Source: Streptomyces flaveolus
GTDB taxonomy: Bacteria; Actinomycetota; Actinomycetes; Streptomycetales; Streptomycetaceae
Direction: 5' to 3'
Assembly (NCBI RefSeq): GCF_014648815.1
Contig: NZ_BMRV01000016.1
Coordinates: forward strand, 87,396 to 151,395
Length of the DNA: 64,000 nucleotides
This document shows positions 8,999 through 17,843 of this stretch, piece after piece. The translations under genes and the position numbers were made by a program. How positions within the stretch are numbered: the stretch's first letter is position 1; the number at the start of each line of letters is the position of its first letter. Below the pieces are notes generated by a model. The model searched no databases, was not told the DNA's origin, and was given only the letters and a program-made list of their open reading frames with translations.

Positions 8999-9278
8999 GT
9001 CAAGCCCCCAGGTTCTCGGCTGAGTTGACAGTAGCCCGGTGCAGGTTGCCGGGCGACTATTCGCCACCGTTCGCCAGGGTGCGCCAGATGGTGTGCCACG
9101 GGCGGCCGGGTGTCAGGTAGGAAAGCGCCACCTCGACCCGGTCGCCGCGGGGGTACTCCCCAGGGTGGCCCCCGGCGGCCGGGCGGGTAGCGCGAAGGCT
9201 TTTCGGAGGGCGCGCCCGTTCCGGCGGGCATCGCCTCCAGGCAGGCACAGCAGGCACACGAAGGGATCTGTCCAGCCC

Positions 9279-10421
9279 ATGTACGCAGCATCGTCCTCCG
9301 TGTCCGCCCCCCAGCGCTCGCTCCACCCCCGCCCGGCGGCGGGCGGCGGCCCCTATCTCGCCCCCGCGCGTCCGGCGGCCCCGGTGCTCGGGGCGGGCAG
9401 GGCGCGGCGCGGCGCGGGAGCCGGCACCCAACCGCTCAGCGGCAGAATCGACCTGTCCGGCGCCCAGGGCGCCCAACTGCGCACGGCGATCGCCTCCGTG
9501 CACCGGATCTGCCCGGAATTCGCTCCGGTGCAGGTACTGCGCCGCAGCGGGCGGTCCGTCCTCCTGGTCGGCACGACCGGGCGCAGCACGGCGGTCGCCA
9601 AGTGTTTACTGGACCTCTCCCCCGCGTGGGCCGAGCGGATCAGGCACGAGATAGCGGCATACCGCTCGTTCGTCCGGCACCGCCCGCCGGTGCGGGTGCC
9701 GCGGCTGATCGCGGCGGATCCGGACAACGGCACGCTGGTGATCGAGCGGATGCCGGGGCGGCCCGCGGCCCTGCAGCGGCACCCGCTGGAGGCGCCGCCG
9801 CGGACGGACATCAGGGCGGCGCTCGGCGCGATCTGCCGGCTGAACGCCTGGCGGCCGCCGGCCGGGACCTTCGACGCCCCGCTGGACTACGCGGCACGGA
9901 TCTCCCGGTACCACGAGCTCGGACTGCTCACCGACCGGGACCTGGGCGACCTGCAGAAGCTGTTGCGCGGCATCGCCCACGCGGCCGGGCGACAGGGCAT
10001 GGGCCAGTTCTGCCACGGTGACGCGCTGCTGTCCAACATCCTGATGTCACCGGCCGGTCCGGTGCTGGTGGACTGGGAGCACGCCGGCTGGTACCTGCCG
10101 GGCTACGACCTGGCGACCCTGTGGTCCGTACTCGGTGACGCCCCGGTGGCCCGCCGCCAGATCAGTCAGATCGCCCAGGCGCAGGGGCCCGCGGCGCGTG
10201 ACGCGTTCCTGGTGAACCTGATGCTGGTGCTGACCCGGGAGATCCGTACGTACGAGACGGCCGTGCAGCGGTCGATGCAGGAGGCGGCTCCGGTGGCCCC
10301 GGCGGCGGCTCCTGCGGGTGCCGTGCCCTCCGGGGAGGAGCAGCGGCTGCTGCTGCGGCGGCTGCACGACGACTGCCAGCTGGCCCGGCGGGCCGTGCGC
10401 GCGGCGGTCGGCACGCGCTGA
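9279..10421 (+). CDS. Aminoglycoside phosphotransferase-fold kinase (APH family)
   Basis: A 380-residue protein with a low-complexity N-terminus (about 1-55, Ala/Pro/Arg-rich) followed by an APH/choline-kinase fold. The Brenner motif is F-C-H246-G-D248-ALLSN253, and the metal-binding Asp is D265 in VDWEH, so the catalytic set is intact. Substrate is unknown; resistance should not be assumed because this family also phosphorylates small metabolites. It is divergent from nsdB (280-base gap) and is followed by a perfect terminator hairpin. The ATG has an AAGGGA about 13 bases upstream, which is weak. Confidence 0.75.
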   Translation: MYAASSSVSAPQRSLHPRPAAGGGPYLAPARPAAPVLGAGRARRGAGAGTQPLSGRIDLSGAQGAQLRTAIASVHRICPEFAPVQVLRRSGRSVLLVGTTGRSTAVAKCLLDLSPAWAERIRHEIAAYRSFVRHRPPVRVPRLIAADPDNGTLVIERMPGRPAALQRHPLEAPPRTDIRAALGAICRLNAWRPPAGTFDAPLDYAARISRYHELGLLTDRDLGDLQKLLRGIAHAAGRQGMGQFCHGDALLSNILMSPAGPVLVDWEHAGWYLPGYDLATLWSVLGDAPVARRQISQIAQAQGPAARDAFLVNLMLVLTREIRTYETAVQRSMQEAAPVAPAAAPAGAVPSGEEQRLLLRRLHDDCQLARRAVRAAVGTR

Positions 10422-10432
10422 CGAGGACGGAG

Positions 10433-10469
10433 ATCCGCGGTGTCGCCCTGGAAGGGCGACACCGCGGAT
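10433..10469 (+). terminator. Rho-independent terminator after the APH gene
   Basis: A perfect 16-bp stem (atccgcggtgtcgccc at 10433-10448 with its complement at 10454-10469) has a TGGAA loop and is followed by TTTGTGTG. It starts 12 bases after the stop codon. Confidence 0.9.
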
Positions 10470-10685
10470 TTTGTGTGTCCGCGCCTTCCGGGGAGGGCCA
10501 TTGGTGTACGCCACTGACGCTCCGCAGGCCCGTGAGCCGCCGCCACGAAACTCGCCGAAGCCCTGCTGACGTGGGAAATCGCCGCGGTGTCGGCATGATT
10601 GACGGATCGTCGGACCGCCGGGTACGACTGACCCCACGCCCGGCCCCGCACGCCCCGCCACGCCCGACCGTCACAGGAGGCCGCT

Positions 10686-12659
10686 TTGCGAGGATCCCCC
10701 GCCGTTCCCGACCCCGCCCCCGGCAGACGCGTCCGTACGACGGCAGGTGCCCTGGCCGCGGCGGCGCTGCTGCTGCCGCTGCTCGGCGCGGCACCGTCCG
10801 CCGCCGGGCCGGCCCTACCGCCCGCCCCCGACGGCCTCCAGCGGGCGTTCGCCGCCGCCGCGGCCGAGTACCACGTGCCGCAGTCCGTCCTGCTCGGCGT
10901 CTCCTATCTCCAGTCCCGTTGGGACACGCACGGCGGTGCCCCGAGCGTGACCGGCGGCTACGGCCCCATGCACCTCACCGACGCCCGCACCGCACTGGCC
11001 GGGGCCTCGCACCACGGCGGGGGCGCCGAGGACCCGCGCGGCGACGACGCCCGCGCCCCGCTGCGACCGCGGGAGGCGAGTGTCCCGGCGGACACCGAGC
11101 TGCCGGCCCGGCTGACCACGCTGCCGAGGGCGGCCGAGCTGACCGGGCTGAGCCCGGACGCGCTGCGCACCGATCCGGCCGCGAACGTGTCGGGCGGCGC
11201 GGCGCTGCTGGCCGCCGCACAGCGTGAGCTGGGCGAGCCGCTCAGCGAGGACCCCGCGGACTGGTACGGGGCGGTGGCCCGCTTCTCGGGCGCCGACGAC
11301 TCCGCGACGGCGGCGGCGTACGCCGACGACGTGTACGGGGTGATCCGCGCCGGTGAGCGGCGGACCACGGACACCGGGCAGCGGATCGCGCTGACCGCCC
11401 TCCCCGGCGTGGCCCCCGACACGGCGCAGCTGGCGCACACCGGCCTGCGCGCCGCCTCCGCCGACGGTACCGAGTGCCCGGCGTCGGTGTCCTGCGAGTG
11501 GATCCCGGCACCGTACGAGGAGTTCGGGGACGGCGACTACGGCAACCACGACCTGGGGAACCGTCCCGCCTCCCAGCGCATCCGGTACATCGTCGTGCAC
11601 GACACGGAGGGCGCCTGGAACGGCGTCCTGAACATGGTGCAGGACCCGACGTACGTCTCCTGGAACTACACGCTGCGCTCCACCGACGGCCACATCGCGC
11701 AGCACGTGAAGGCCAAGGACGTGGCCTGGCACGCGGGCAACTGGTACGTCAACGCGAACTCGGTCGGGCTGGAGCACGAGGGCTTCCTCGCGGACCCGGA
11801 CGCCTGGTACACGGAGGCGATGTACCGCTCGTCGGCGCGGCTGGTGAAGTACCTGGCCGCGAAGTACGACATCCCCCTGGACCGGCAGCACGTCCTGGGC
11901 CACGACAACGTGCCCGGCCCGACCACCTCGACCGTGCCCGGGATGCACACGGACCCGGGCCCGTACTGGGACTGGCGGCACTACTTCCAACTGCTGGGCC
12001 GCCCGATCGTGCCGACCGCCGGCAAGAAGGCGCAGCTGGTGACGATCCGGCCCGACTACGACACGAACCGTCCCGAGTACACCGGCTGCGAGACCGCGGG
12101 CGCGCCGTGCGCGGAACACGGTTCCAGCGAGGTGCGGCTGTACACCGACCACGACGTGAACGCGCCCCTGATCAAGGACGTGGGTCTCGGCACCACGCCG
12201 ACGACCGGGGTGAACGACCTGTCGTCGCGGGTCTCCACCGGCCAGCAGTTCGCGGTGGCCGACCGGTGGGGCGACTGGACGGCCATCTGGTACCTGGGCC
12301 AGAAGGCCTGGTTCCACGACCCGAAGAAGCACCCGGCGGCGGTGCCGGCCTCGGGCCGGCTGATCACCCCGCGCGCCGGTCTGGAGAGCGTCCCGGTGTA
12401 CGGGCGCGCGTACCCGGAGAAGGCGGCCTACCCGGCGGGTGTCCCCGCCCAGGCGGTGTCGCCGCTGCGGTACACGCTGCCCAAGGGGCAGGCGTACGTG
12501 GTGGGCGACGAGGTGCCGGGCGAGTACTACTACGCGGTCACCTTCGACGAGGCGTCCCACCGGGTGGTGACCGGCGAGGACCGGTACTACGAGATCCAGT
12601 ACGGCCACCGGGTCGCGTACGTGCGTGCCGCGGACGTCACGCTCACGACCGCGCGGTAG
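10686..12659 (+). CDS. Secreted N-acetylmuramoyl-L-alanine amidase (Amidase_2/PGRP fold)
   Basis: A 657-residue secreted peptidoglycan hydrolase cutting the bond between N-acetylmuramic acid and L-alanine. A signal peptide (about 1-41, Arg-rich then AAALLLPLLGAAPSAAG) precedes a goose-lysozyme-like helical region (YHVPQSVLLGVSYLQSRWD, GYGPMHL), which may bind wall glycan. The Amidase_2 domain spans about 295-440. The zinc ligands are expected at H305 (VVHDTEG), H406 (GHDNVPGP) and D423 (TDPGP). The C-terminal 200 residues include SH3-like repeats (YDTNRPEYTG, QQFAVADRWGDWTAIWYLGQKAWF). The start is TTG at 10686, set by AGGAGG at 10675-10680 with a 5-base spacer. Confidence 0.88.
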   Translation: MRGSPAVPDPAPGRRVRTTAGALAAAALLLPLLGAAPSAAGPALPPAPDGLQRAFAAAAAEYHVPQSVLLGVSYLQSRWDTHGGAPSVTGGYGPMHLTDARTALAGASHHGGGAEDPRGDDARAPLRPREASVPADTELPARLTTLPRAAELTGLSPDALRTDPAANVSGGAALLAAAQRELGEPLSEDPADWYGAVARFSGADDSATAAAYADDVYGVIRAGERRTTDTGQRIALTALPGVAPDTAQLAHTGLRAASADGTECPASVSCEWIPAPYEEFGDGDYGNHDLGNRPASQRIRYIVVHDTEGAWNGVLNMVQDPTYVSWNYTLRSTDGHIAQHVKAKDVAWHAGNWYVNANSVGLEHEGFLADPDAWYTEAMYRSSARLVKYLAAKYDIPLDRQHVLGHDNVPGPTTSTVPGMHTDPGPYWDWRHYFQLLGRPIVPTAGKKAQLVTIRPDYDTNRPEYTGCETAGAPCAEHGSSEVRLYTDHDVNAPLIKDVGLGTTPTTGVNDLSSRVSTGQQFAVADRWGDWTAIWYLGQKAWFHDPKKHPAAVPASGRLITPRAGLESVPVYGRAYPEKAAYPAGVPAQAVSPLRYTLPKGQAYVVGDEVPGEYYYAVTFDEASHRVVTGEDRYYEIQYGHRVAYVRAADVTLTTAR

Positions 12660-12672
12660 CGGCCGGGCCGGG

Positions 12673-13170
12673 TCAGCCCTGCTGGAAAAGCTCCGCCGGG
12701 AGCGGCTTCAGCAGGGCGTACAGGTCGTCGGTGATGGGGCGGTCCCAGGCGGCGATGGTCACCAGCACGTTGTCGCTGCGGTCGAACTGTACGCAGGAGA
12801 TCCGGCTCTCGGAGAGTTTGAGGCGGCGCACGATCAGCAGGTTGTCGCCCTGCATGACCGGCACGTCCTCGGTGCCGACGACGGTGATCTCCTCGTCGTT
12901 CTCCAGGGCCAGCAGCAGTTGGGCCACCTCGAAGGGGATCTCGCCCTCGGGGACCTCGCGGGCCGGGGAGCCCTCCGGCAGATTGCCGATGATCATCGCG
13001 GGGCCGCGCCCGCCGAACAGGTCGTAGCGCAGGAAGACGCCCTGGCAGCTGCCGTCGGGCGCGGGGAGCAGTCCGGCGCCCAGGTTCCCGGGCCAGTCGC
13101 CCGGGTCCATGGCCAGTACGTCGAAGTCGGGCCCGGCGGGCGTGGCGCTGCGGCGGCGGAGGAACGACAT
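12673..13170 (-). CDS. Conserved hypothetical protein
   Basis: A 165-residue soluble protein that I do not recognise as a named family. It is acidic with alternating strands (GVFLRYDLFGG, PAMIIGNLPEG, EEITVVGTEDVPVMQGDNLLIVRR) and no signal peptide, membrane helix or Cys cluster. Codon bias is normal. The start is the ATG giving MSFLRRRS. No strong ribosome binding site is visible, so a start slightly downstream is possible. The stop is 13 bases from the convergent amidase stop. A universal stress protein gene lies upstream on the same strand, 107 bases away. Confidence 0.6.
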   Translation of the reverse strand: MSFLRRRSATPAGPDFDVLAMDPGDWPGNLGAGLLPAPDGSCQGVFLRYDLFGGRGPAMIIGNLPEGSPAREVPEGEIPFEVAQLLLALENDEEITVVGTEDVPVMQGDNLLIVRRLKLSESRISCVQFDRSDNVLVTIAAWDRPITDDLYALLKPLPAELFQQG

Positions 13171-13277
13171 GCCGCCATGGTACGTGGCCGGACCCCCTGA
13201 ACGGAGTGCGGGCGGGCGTCCGGGCCACGCGGTGCCGGTGGGGTCCGCGTCCGGTTCCCCCGGGCAGCCGCGTGGGG

Positions 13278-14180
13278 TCACTCCTCCGGCGGGGCGGGCG
13301 GCACCACCGCGACGGGGGACGCCGCGTGCAGCAGGACGGCGTGGGTGACCGAGCCCATCATGCGGGCGGGGGCCAGCAGGCGCCGGCGGTGACGGCCGAC
13401 GACGACCAGTTCGGCGTCCCGGGAGGCGGCGACGAGGTGTCCGGCCGCGTCACCGGCCACGACGTACGCATCGGCGCGGACGTCGTGGTGGCGTCCCCGG
13501 TAGGGGGCGAGGAGGCCGTCGGCCAGGACGCGGGTCTCGCTCTCGACGGAGACCTCGTCGATCACCAGGGGCATCATCTGGCCCGCGGCGGCCCAGGTCT
13601 GCACCGGCCACGGGTAGGCGGCGACCACCTGGAGCCGGGCGCCGCGCCGCGCGGCCTCGGCGAAGGCGAAGGACAGCACCGCGTCGTCGGGGCTGTCCAC
13701 GTGCAGGCCGACGACCACCCGCGGGCCGGGCTCGGCCGGTGGCTCGCCGTGCACCTCGCGGCCGGGGCGGGGCACCACGACGACGGGGCACTCGGCGTCG
13801 CGGGCGGCGGCCAGGCTGTTGGAGCCGAGCAGCAGGCTGGCGAATCCGCCGCGGCCGCGGGAGCCGAGCACCAGCAATTGGGCGTCGGCCCCCAGTTCCG
13901 GCAGCGCGGCGCCCGGTACGCCCTCCATGCCGAGGTACTCCGTCACCGGCGCGTCGGCCCGGTCCCGCAGACGGGCGCGGGCCTCCTCGATCACCGGGTC
14001 CTCGCCGGTGTCCGGTGGGCCGGCGACCAGGACCTCGCCCTGCGCCCAGGCGGCGTACTGCCGCACGTGCACCACCCGCAGGGGCGCCGCGCGCCCGCGG
14101 GCCGCGTCGGCGGCCCAGTCCAGTGCGCGCAGGCTGTCCTGCGAACCGTCGACCGCCGCGATGACCGGCAGGGTGCTCAT
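13278..14180 (-). CDS. Universal stress protein, tandem UspA domains
   Basis: A 300-residue protein with two UspA domains (about 1-140 and 150-295). Domain 1 begins VIAAVDGSQDSLRALDWA and ends with the nucleotide-binding G-2x-G-9x-G-S pattern (GSRGRGGFASLLLGSNS), so it should bind ATP. Domain 2 has a weaker version (VGRHRRRLLAPARMMGS), in which Arg replaces the second Gly, so nucleotide binding there is doubtful. Such proteins are induced by hypoxia, stationary phase or stress. The ATG has GGAGGTGAGGAA just upstream. It stands as its own unit. Confidence 0.88.
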   Translation of the reverse strand: MSTLPVIAAVDGSQDSLRALDWAADAARGRAAPLRVVHVRQYAAWAQGEVLVAGPPDTGEDPVIEEARARLRDRADAPVTEYLGMEGVPGAALPELGADAQLLVLGSRGRGGFASLLLGSNSLAAARDAECPVVVVPRPGREVHGEPPAEPGPRVVVGLHVDSPDDAVLSFAFAEAARRGARLQVVAAYPWPVQTWAAAGQMMPLVIDEVSVESETRVLADGLLAPYRGRHHDVRADAYVVAGDAAGHLVAASRDAELVVVGRHRRRLLAPARMMGSVTHAVLLHAASPVAVVPPAPPEE

Positions 14181-14310
14181 GGGTTCCTCACCTCCGGAGG
14201 GACGACCTTCCCCCTCGTGGCGTCAGCCTCGCCCAGGCGTCGGCTCCGATGGGGCGCTCACGGTCGCGTGTCCGGAAAATCGGGCGGAACACCCCCGGAT
14301 CGGCCGGGTC

Positions 14311-14553
14311 TCAGGTGAGGTCGAACTCCCCTTCCCGCGCTCCCGACACGAACGCGCCCCACTCCGCCGGGGTGAAGATCAGGGAGGGGCTCTGCGGGCT
14401 GCCGCTGTTCCGCATGGCGATGAACCCCTCGACGAAGGCGATCTGGACATCCCCCATTCCTCGGCTGCTGGACTGCCACTGCGCGTTGCTGAGATCCAGC
14501 TCCGGCTTGTCCCAGCCCATGAGCGGGCGCTGTTGGGTGGTGCTCTCGGCCAC
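14311..14553 (-). CDS. DUF397 small protein
   Basis: An 80-residue protein of the DUF397 family, abundant in Streptomyces. It contains the typical W-Q-S-S-S start of the domain, VQIAFVEGFIAMRNS in the middle, and LIFTPAEWGAFVSGAREGEFD at the end. These proteins are usually encoded next to a helix-turn-helix regulator of the WhiJ/AbaA type and are thought to modulate it. No such partner is adjacent here. The GTG start has GGGAGGAG about 8 bases upstream. No membrane segment or catalytic motif is present. Confidence 0.8.
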   Translation of the reverse strand: MAESTTQQRPLMGWDKPELDLSNAQWQSSSRGMGDVQIAFVEGFIAMRNSGSPQSPSLIFTPAEWGAFVSGAREGEFDLT

Positions 14554-14696
14554 GTCCGTGCTCCTCCCGGTTTCGTCGTCCGCGGGCCAGCCTAGCGATC
14601 GGGCCGGACCGCCGACAGGCCATGCGGGGCGTGCCTTTGGGAAGATCGGCGCCGCGGTCCCCGGGCGTCCCACGGGACCCCCGGGGCTCTCCCGTC

Positions 14697-15548
14697 TCAG
14701 CCGTGCCCGAGGAAGGCGGCGACCCGGCGGACGAACCACTGCGGATCGTCCCGCCACGGGTAGTGCGCGGCGTCCGGCTGGACCGCGACCTCCGCGTGCG
14801 GGAAGACGCCGGCGCAGCGGCGGGCGAGCTCCGGGCGGGGGCCGCCGTCGAGCTCACCTGCGAGAACGAGCACCCGGGCGGCGCAACGGGACAGGGCCGC
14901 ACGGGTGGCGGTCGGGTCGAAGGCGTCCGGGGACAGGTAGACGTCGGCGGCCTCCTCGTTGGTCTCCTCCTCGCCGCGGGCGTCGTGGTCCCGGGCCGCG
15001 TCGTCCCAGCGGCCGTGGAAGAAGGGGACGAACACGGGATCGAAATCACCGGTCCCGGCCAGCCATGCCCGGAAGGGCCCGAACGCCTCTTCGAACCAGG
15101 GCTCGTCCTTGCGCAGCAGCGCCGCCTCGAGCCGGTCCTCGGGCGTCGCCGGCAGACCCAGCGCCCACGGGGTGGCGGTGACCAGGACGAGCCGCCGCAC
15201 GCGTGCCGGGTGGCGGGCGGCGTACAGCATGGCGAGGCTGCCGCCCGCCGAGTGCGCGAGGACGTCCATGCGCTCCAGCCCGAGGTGGACGCGGAGGGCC
15301 TCCACGTCGTCCACGAGCCGGTCGCAGCGGTACGTCGCGGGGTCGTCGGGCACCGCGGAGTCGCCGGTGCCGCGCAGGTCGAGGAGGACCAGCCGGCGGT
15401 GTGCCGTCAGACCTCCGAGGTCACCCAGATAGGCGGAGGCGCGCATGGGCCCGCCCGGCAGGACGACGAGCGGGTCGCCGTCACCCCGGACGTGGTAGGC
15501 GAGTTCGGTCCCGTCGTACGCGGTGAGGGTCGGCATGCCGTCGATCAT
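14697..15548 (-). CDS. Alpha/beta-hydrolase (prolyl aminopeptidase-like)
   Basis: A 283-residue cytoplasmic hydrolase with a complete fold. GGPM forms the oxyanion region, the nucleophile elbow is AHSAGG, a DLRGTGDS motif follows strand 4, and the catalytic acid and His are expected in AGELDGG and DAAHYPW. A cap region (about 130-205) is rich in Asp and Glu (RWDDAARDHDARGEEETNEE), which is unusual. The product could be a proline iminopeptidase or a simple esterase. The start is uncertain: ATG at 15548 (MIDGMPTL) or 15536 (MPTLTAYDG). Neither has a strong ribosome binding site. Confidence 0.78.
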   Translation of the reverse strand: MIDGMPTLTAYDGTELAYHVRGDGDPLVVLPGGPMRASAYLGDLGGLTAHRRLVLLDLRGTGDSAVPDDPATYRCDRLVDDVEALRVHLGLERMDVLAHSAGGSLAMLYAARHPARVRRLVLVTATPWALGLPATPEDRLEAALLRKDEPWFEEAFGPFRAWLAGTGDFDPVFVPFFHGRWDDAARDHDARGEEETNEEAADVYLSPDAFDPTATRAALSRCAARVLVLAGELDGGPRPELARRCAGVFPHAEVAVQPDAAHYPWRDDPQWFVRRVAAFLGHG

Positions 15549-15594
15549 GGCCGCCGGCCTCAGCAGGCGCAACGGGGTTGCCCTGGCGCGGCCG

Positions 15595-16164
15595 TCAGGC
15601 CCCGAAGGCCTCGTCGGCCGTGGTGAAACGGTGCACGGTCGGCTTCAGCGCCTCGTGGAGGCAGCCGAAGTACTCCGTCCGCGCCGTCCCGTCGAGGACG
15701 GACAGCAGGAACGCGAGGCACCCGGTGTCGTGGTGCTCCCACAGGGGACCGCGGCCCTCGTTGTAGAGGACCGTCCACGCGTCGGGATCCTGGCCGGGAC
15801 GCACCAGCCAGTACAGGAAGGCTCCCGTGCCCTCCTCGTGGGCCCACGGCAGCACCCGCGCACCCTCCTCCAGGAGGAGGGCGGGCTTCTCCTCGCCCGC
15901 CGCCCACAACCGGCCCAGGATCTCTTCCCGTTCGGCGGTCTGGGCGACCAGATCGCAGTCGTCGTGGGCCGAGTCGGGCACGAGGAGCCAGACCGTCTCG
16001 TCGAAGACCCCGTCCCCGTACGTCTCCACCAGTCGTTTGTAGTCGGAGGGCAGACCCGAGCCGAGGGCCCGTTCCGCCTGCGTCCAGTCCACGGCGGGCG
16101 GCGGCTCGGCGGGCGGCGGACACAGACGGACGAGGTCGTCGAGCGCTTTCATGCGTCGGACCAT
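15595..16164 (-). CDS. SMI1/KNR4 (SUKH) family protein
   Basis: A 189-residue protein of the SUKH superfamily. The domain starts at about residue 30 (ALGSGLPSDYKRLVETYGDGVFD) and continues through LYWLVRPGQDPDAW and YNEGRGPLWEHHDTGCLAFLLSVL. SUKH proteins often serve as immunity proteins for contact-dependent toxins, but stand-alone copies are common in Streptomyces and no toxin gene is adjacent. The start is either MVRRMKAL at 16164 or MKALDD at 16152; ribosome binding is weak for both. It lies 38 bases from the acyl-CoA synthetase stop on the same strand. Confidence 0.75.
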   Translation of the reverse strand: MVRRMKALDDLVRLCPPPAEPPPAVDWTQAERALGSGLPSDYKRLVETYGDGVFDETVWLLVPDSAHDDCDLVAQTAEREEILGRLWAAGEEKPALLLEEGARVLPWAHEEGTGAFLYWLVRPGQDPDAWTVLYNEGRGPLWEHHDTGCLAFLLSVLDGTARTEYFGCLHEALKPTVHRFTTADEAFGA

Positions 16165-16202
16165 ATTCAAGTGGCTCTGGACCAGCGGCCCCAGGGCCGA
16201 CG

Positions 16203-17702
16203 TCAGGAACCGGCGAAGCGGTCCCGCAGTTCCCTCTTGAGGATCTTGCCGCTGGCGTTGCGGGGCAGGGCGTCCACGAACAGGACGCGCTTGGGGGCCT
16301 TGAACGCGGTCAGCTTCTCGCGGGCGTGGGCGATCAGTTCGTCCTCCGTGGCCTCGCCGCGGCGGACGACGACCGCCGTGACGGCCTCGATCCAGCGTTC
16401 GTCGGGCAGGCCGACGACGGCGGCCTCGGCGACGGCCTCGTGGGTGTAGAGGGCGTCCTCGACCTGGCGGGAGGCGACCAGGACGCCGCCGGAGTTGATG
16501 ACGTCCTTCACCCGGTCGACGATGGTGAGGTAGCCGTCGGCGTCCCGGACCGCGAGGTCGCCGGAATGGAACCAGCCGCCGCGGAAGGCCGCCTCGGTCT
16601 CCTCGGGCTTGTCCCAGTAGCCCTCGCACAACTGCGGGGAACGGTAGACGACTTCGCCCGGGGTGCCGTCGGGCACGTCCTTGCCGTCCTCGTCGACCAC
16701 GCGCGCGTCGACGAACAGGACGGGCCGGCCGCAGGAGTCCATGCGGCCCTCGTGCTCGTCGGGGCCGAGGACGGTGGCGAGCGGGCCGATCTCGCTCTGG
16801 CCGAAGCAGTTGTAGAAGGCGAGGTGCGGGAGGCGTTCGCGCAGCCGCTCCAGGACGGGCACGGGCATGATCGACGCCCCGTAGTAGGCCTTGCGCAGGC
16901 CGTCGAGGTCGCGGGTGGCGAAGTCGGCGCGGTTCGCGAGGCCGATCCAGACCGTGGGCGGGGCGAAGAGGCTGTCCACGCGGCCGGCTTCGATCAGGTC
17001 GAAGAGGCGGTCGCCGTCCGGTGCGTCCAGGACGATGTTCGTCGCGCCGACGGCGAGGTAGGGCAGCAGGAAGACGTGCGTCTGCGCCGAGTGGTAGAGG
17101 GGCAGCGCGTGCACGGGGCGGTCACCGGCGCCGAGGTCCAGGGCGGTGATGGCGCTGAGGTACTCGTGCACCAGGGCCCGGTGGGTCATCATCGCGCCCT
17201 TGGGCAGCGCGGTGGTGCCCGACGTGTAGAGCAGCTGCACCAGGTCCTCGCCGTCCGGCTCGGGCCCGTCGTACGCGGGTGCCGTGGCCAGCCGGTCGAG
17301 CAGGCTGCCGTCGGCGTCCCGCAGCGGCAGGGTGCGTACACCGTCGGGGAGGCGGCCGGCGAGGTCCGGGTCCGTGAGGACGAGGGCGCTGCCGGACTGG
17401 CGGACGAGATAGGCGAGGTCGTCGCCGGTGAGGTTCTGGTTGACCGGGACGTGCACGAGTCCCGCGCGGGCGCAGGCGAGGAAGGCGATCAGGTAGGCGT
17501 CCGAGTTGTGCCCGTAGGCACCGACCCGGTCGCCGGGCGCGAGCCCCTGGTCCCGCAGGACGCTCGCCGCGCGGGAGACGGCGGCGTCGAGCTCCTCGTA
17601 CGTCCAGGAGCGGTCGCGGTACTCCACCGCGACGCGCGCGGGGGTGCGTCGGGCGCTGCGCCGCAGCACCCCGTCGACCGTGCTGCGGTGTCCGGGCGTC
17701 AT
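16203..17702 (-). CDS. Fatty acyl-CoA synthetase (ANL superfamily)
   Basis: A 499-residue AMP-forming ligase activating a carboxylic acid to its CoA thioester. The P-loop is LLYTSGTTALPKGAMMTH, the adenine-binding segment YNCFGQSE, the hinge region HSGDLAVRDADGYLTIVDRVKD, and the C-terminal catalytic Lys lies in RNASGKILKRELRD. Length fits short- to long-chain acyl-CoA synthetases; chain length cannot be read. The ATG has CCGAGGA about 8 bases upstream. It is divergently transcribed from the penicillin-acylase-like gene and shares a 141-base promoter region with it. Confidence 0.88.
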   Translation of the reverse strand: MTPGHRSTVDGVLRRSARRTPARVAVEYRDRSWTYEELDAAVSRAASVLRDQGLAPGDRVGAYGHNSDAYLIAFLACARAGLVHVPVNQNLTGDDLAYLVRQSGSALVLTDPDLAGRLPDGVRTLPLRDADGSLLDRLATAPAYDGPEPDGEDLVQLLYTSGTTALPKGAMMTHRALVHEYLSAITALDLGAGDRPVHALPLYHSAQTHVFLLPYLAVGATNIVLDAPDGDRLFDLIEAGRVDSLFAPPTVWIGLANRADFATRDLDGLRKAYYGASIMPVPVLERLRERLPHLAFYNCFGQSEIGPLATVLGPDEHEGRMDSCGRPVLFVDARVVDEDGKDVPDGTPGEVVYRSPQLCEGYWDKPEETEAAFRGGWFHSGDLAVRDADGYLTIVDRVKDVINSGGVLVASRQVEDALYTHEAVAEAAVVGLPDERWIEAVTAVVVRRGEATEDELIAHAREKLTAFKAPKRVLFVDALPRNASGKILKRELRDRFAGS

Positions 17703-17767
17703 GACATGATCCTCGGCCGGTACGGGGGGCGGGTCAAGACGTGCGCGGGCGGTGCCGCGACTGGTGC

Positions 17768-17807
17768 TGTCATGCCACTGACACGTGCACATACCGACTG
17801 GTACGCT
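17768..17807 (+). promoter_or_regulatory. Promoter and operator-like repeat before the acylase
   Basis: CTGACA (17778-17783) and TACGCT (17802-17807), separated by 18 bases, form a plausible vegetative promoter about 37 bases before the acylase start. The -35 overlaps an inverted repeat TGTCA-N6-TGACA (17768-17783) that could bind a repressor. The inference is from sequence pattern only. Confidence 0.45.
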
Positions 17808-17843
17808 CAGCCGCTCCTTCCCCCAAAGACGTCGGGAGGCACC

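Noticed and set aside
9279..10421. Aminoglycoside resistance gene
   Set aside because: The fold is shared by many kinases of small molecules and nothing here links it to antibiotic resistance.
15595..16164. SUKH protein as immunity gene of a toxin system
   Set aside because: No polymorphic toxin, WXG100 or RHS gene is adjacent; the neighbours are metabolic genes.
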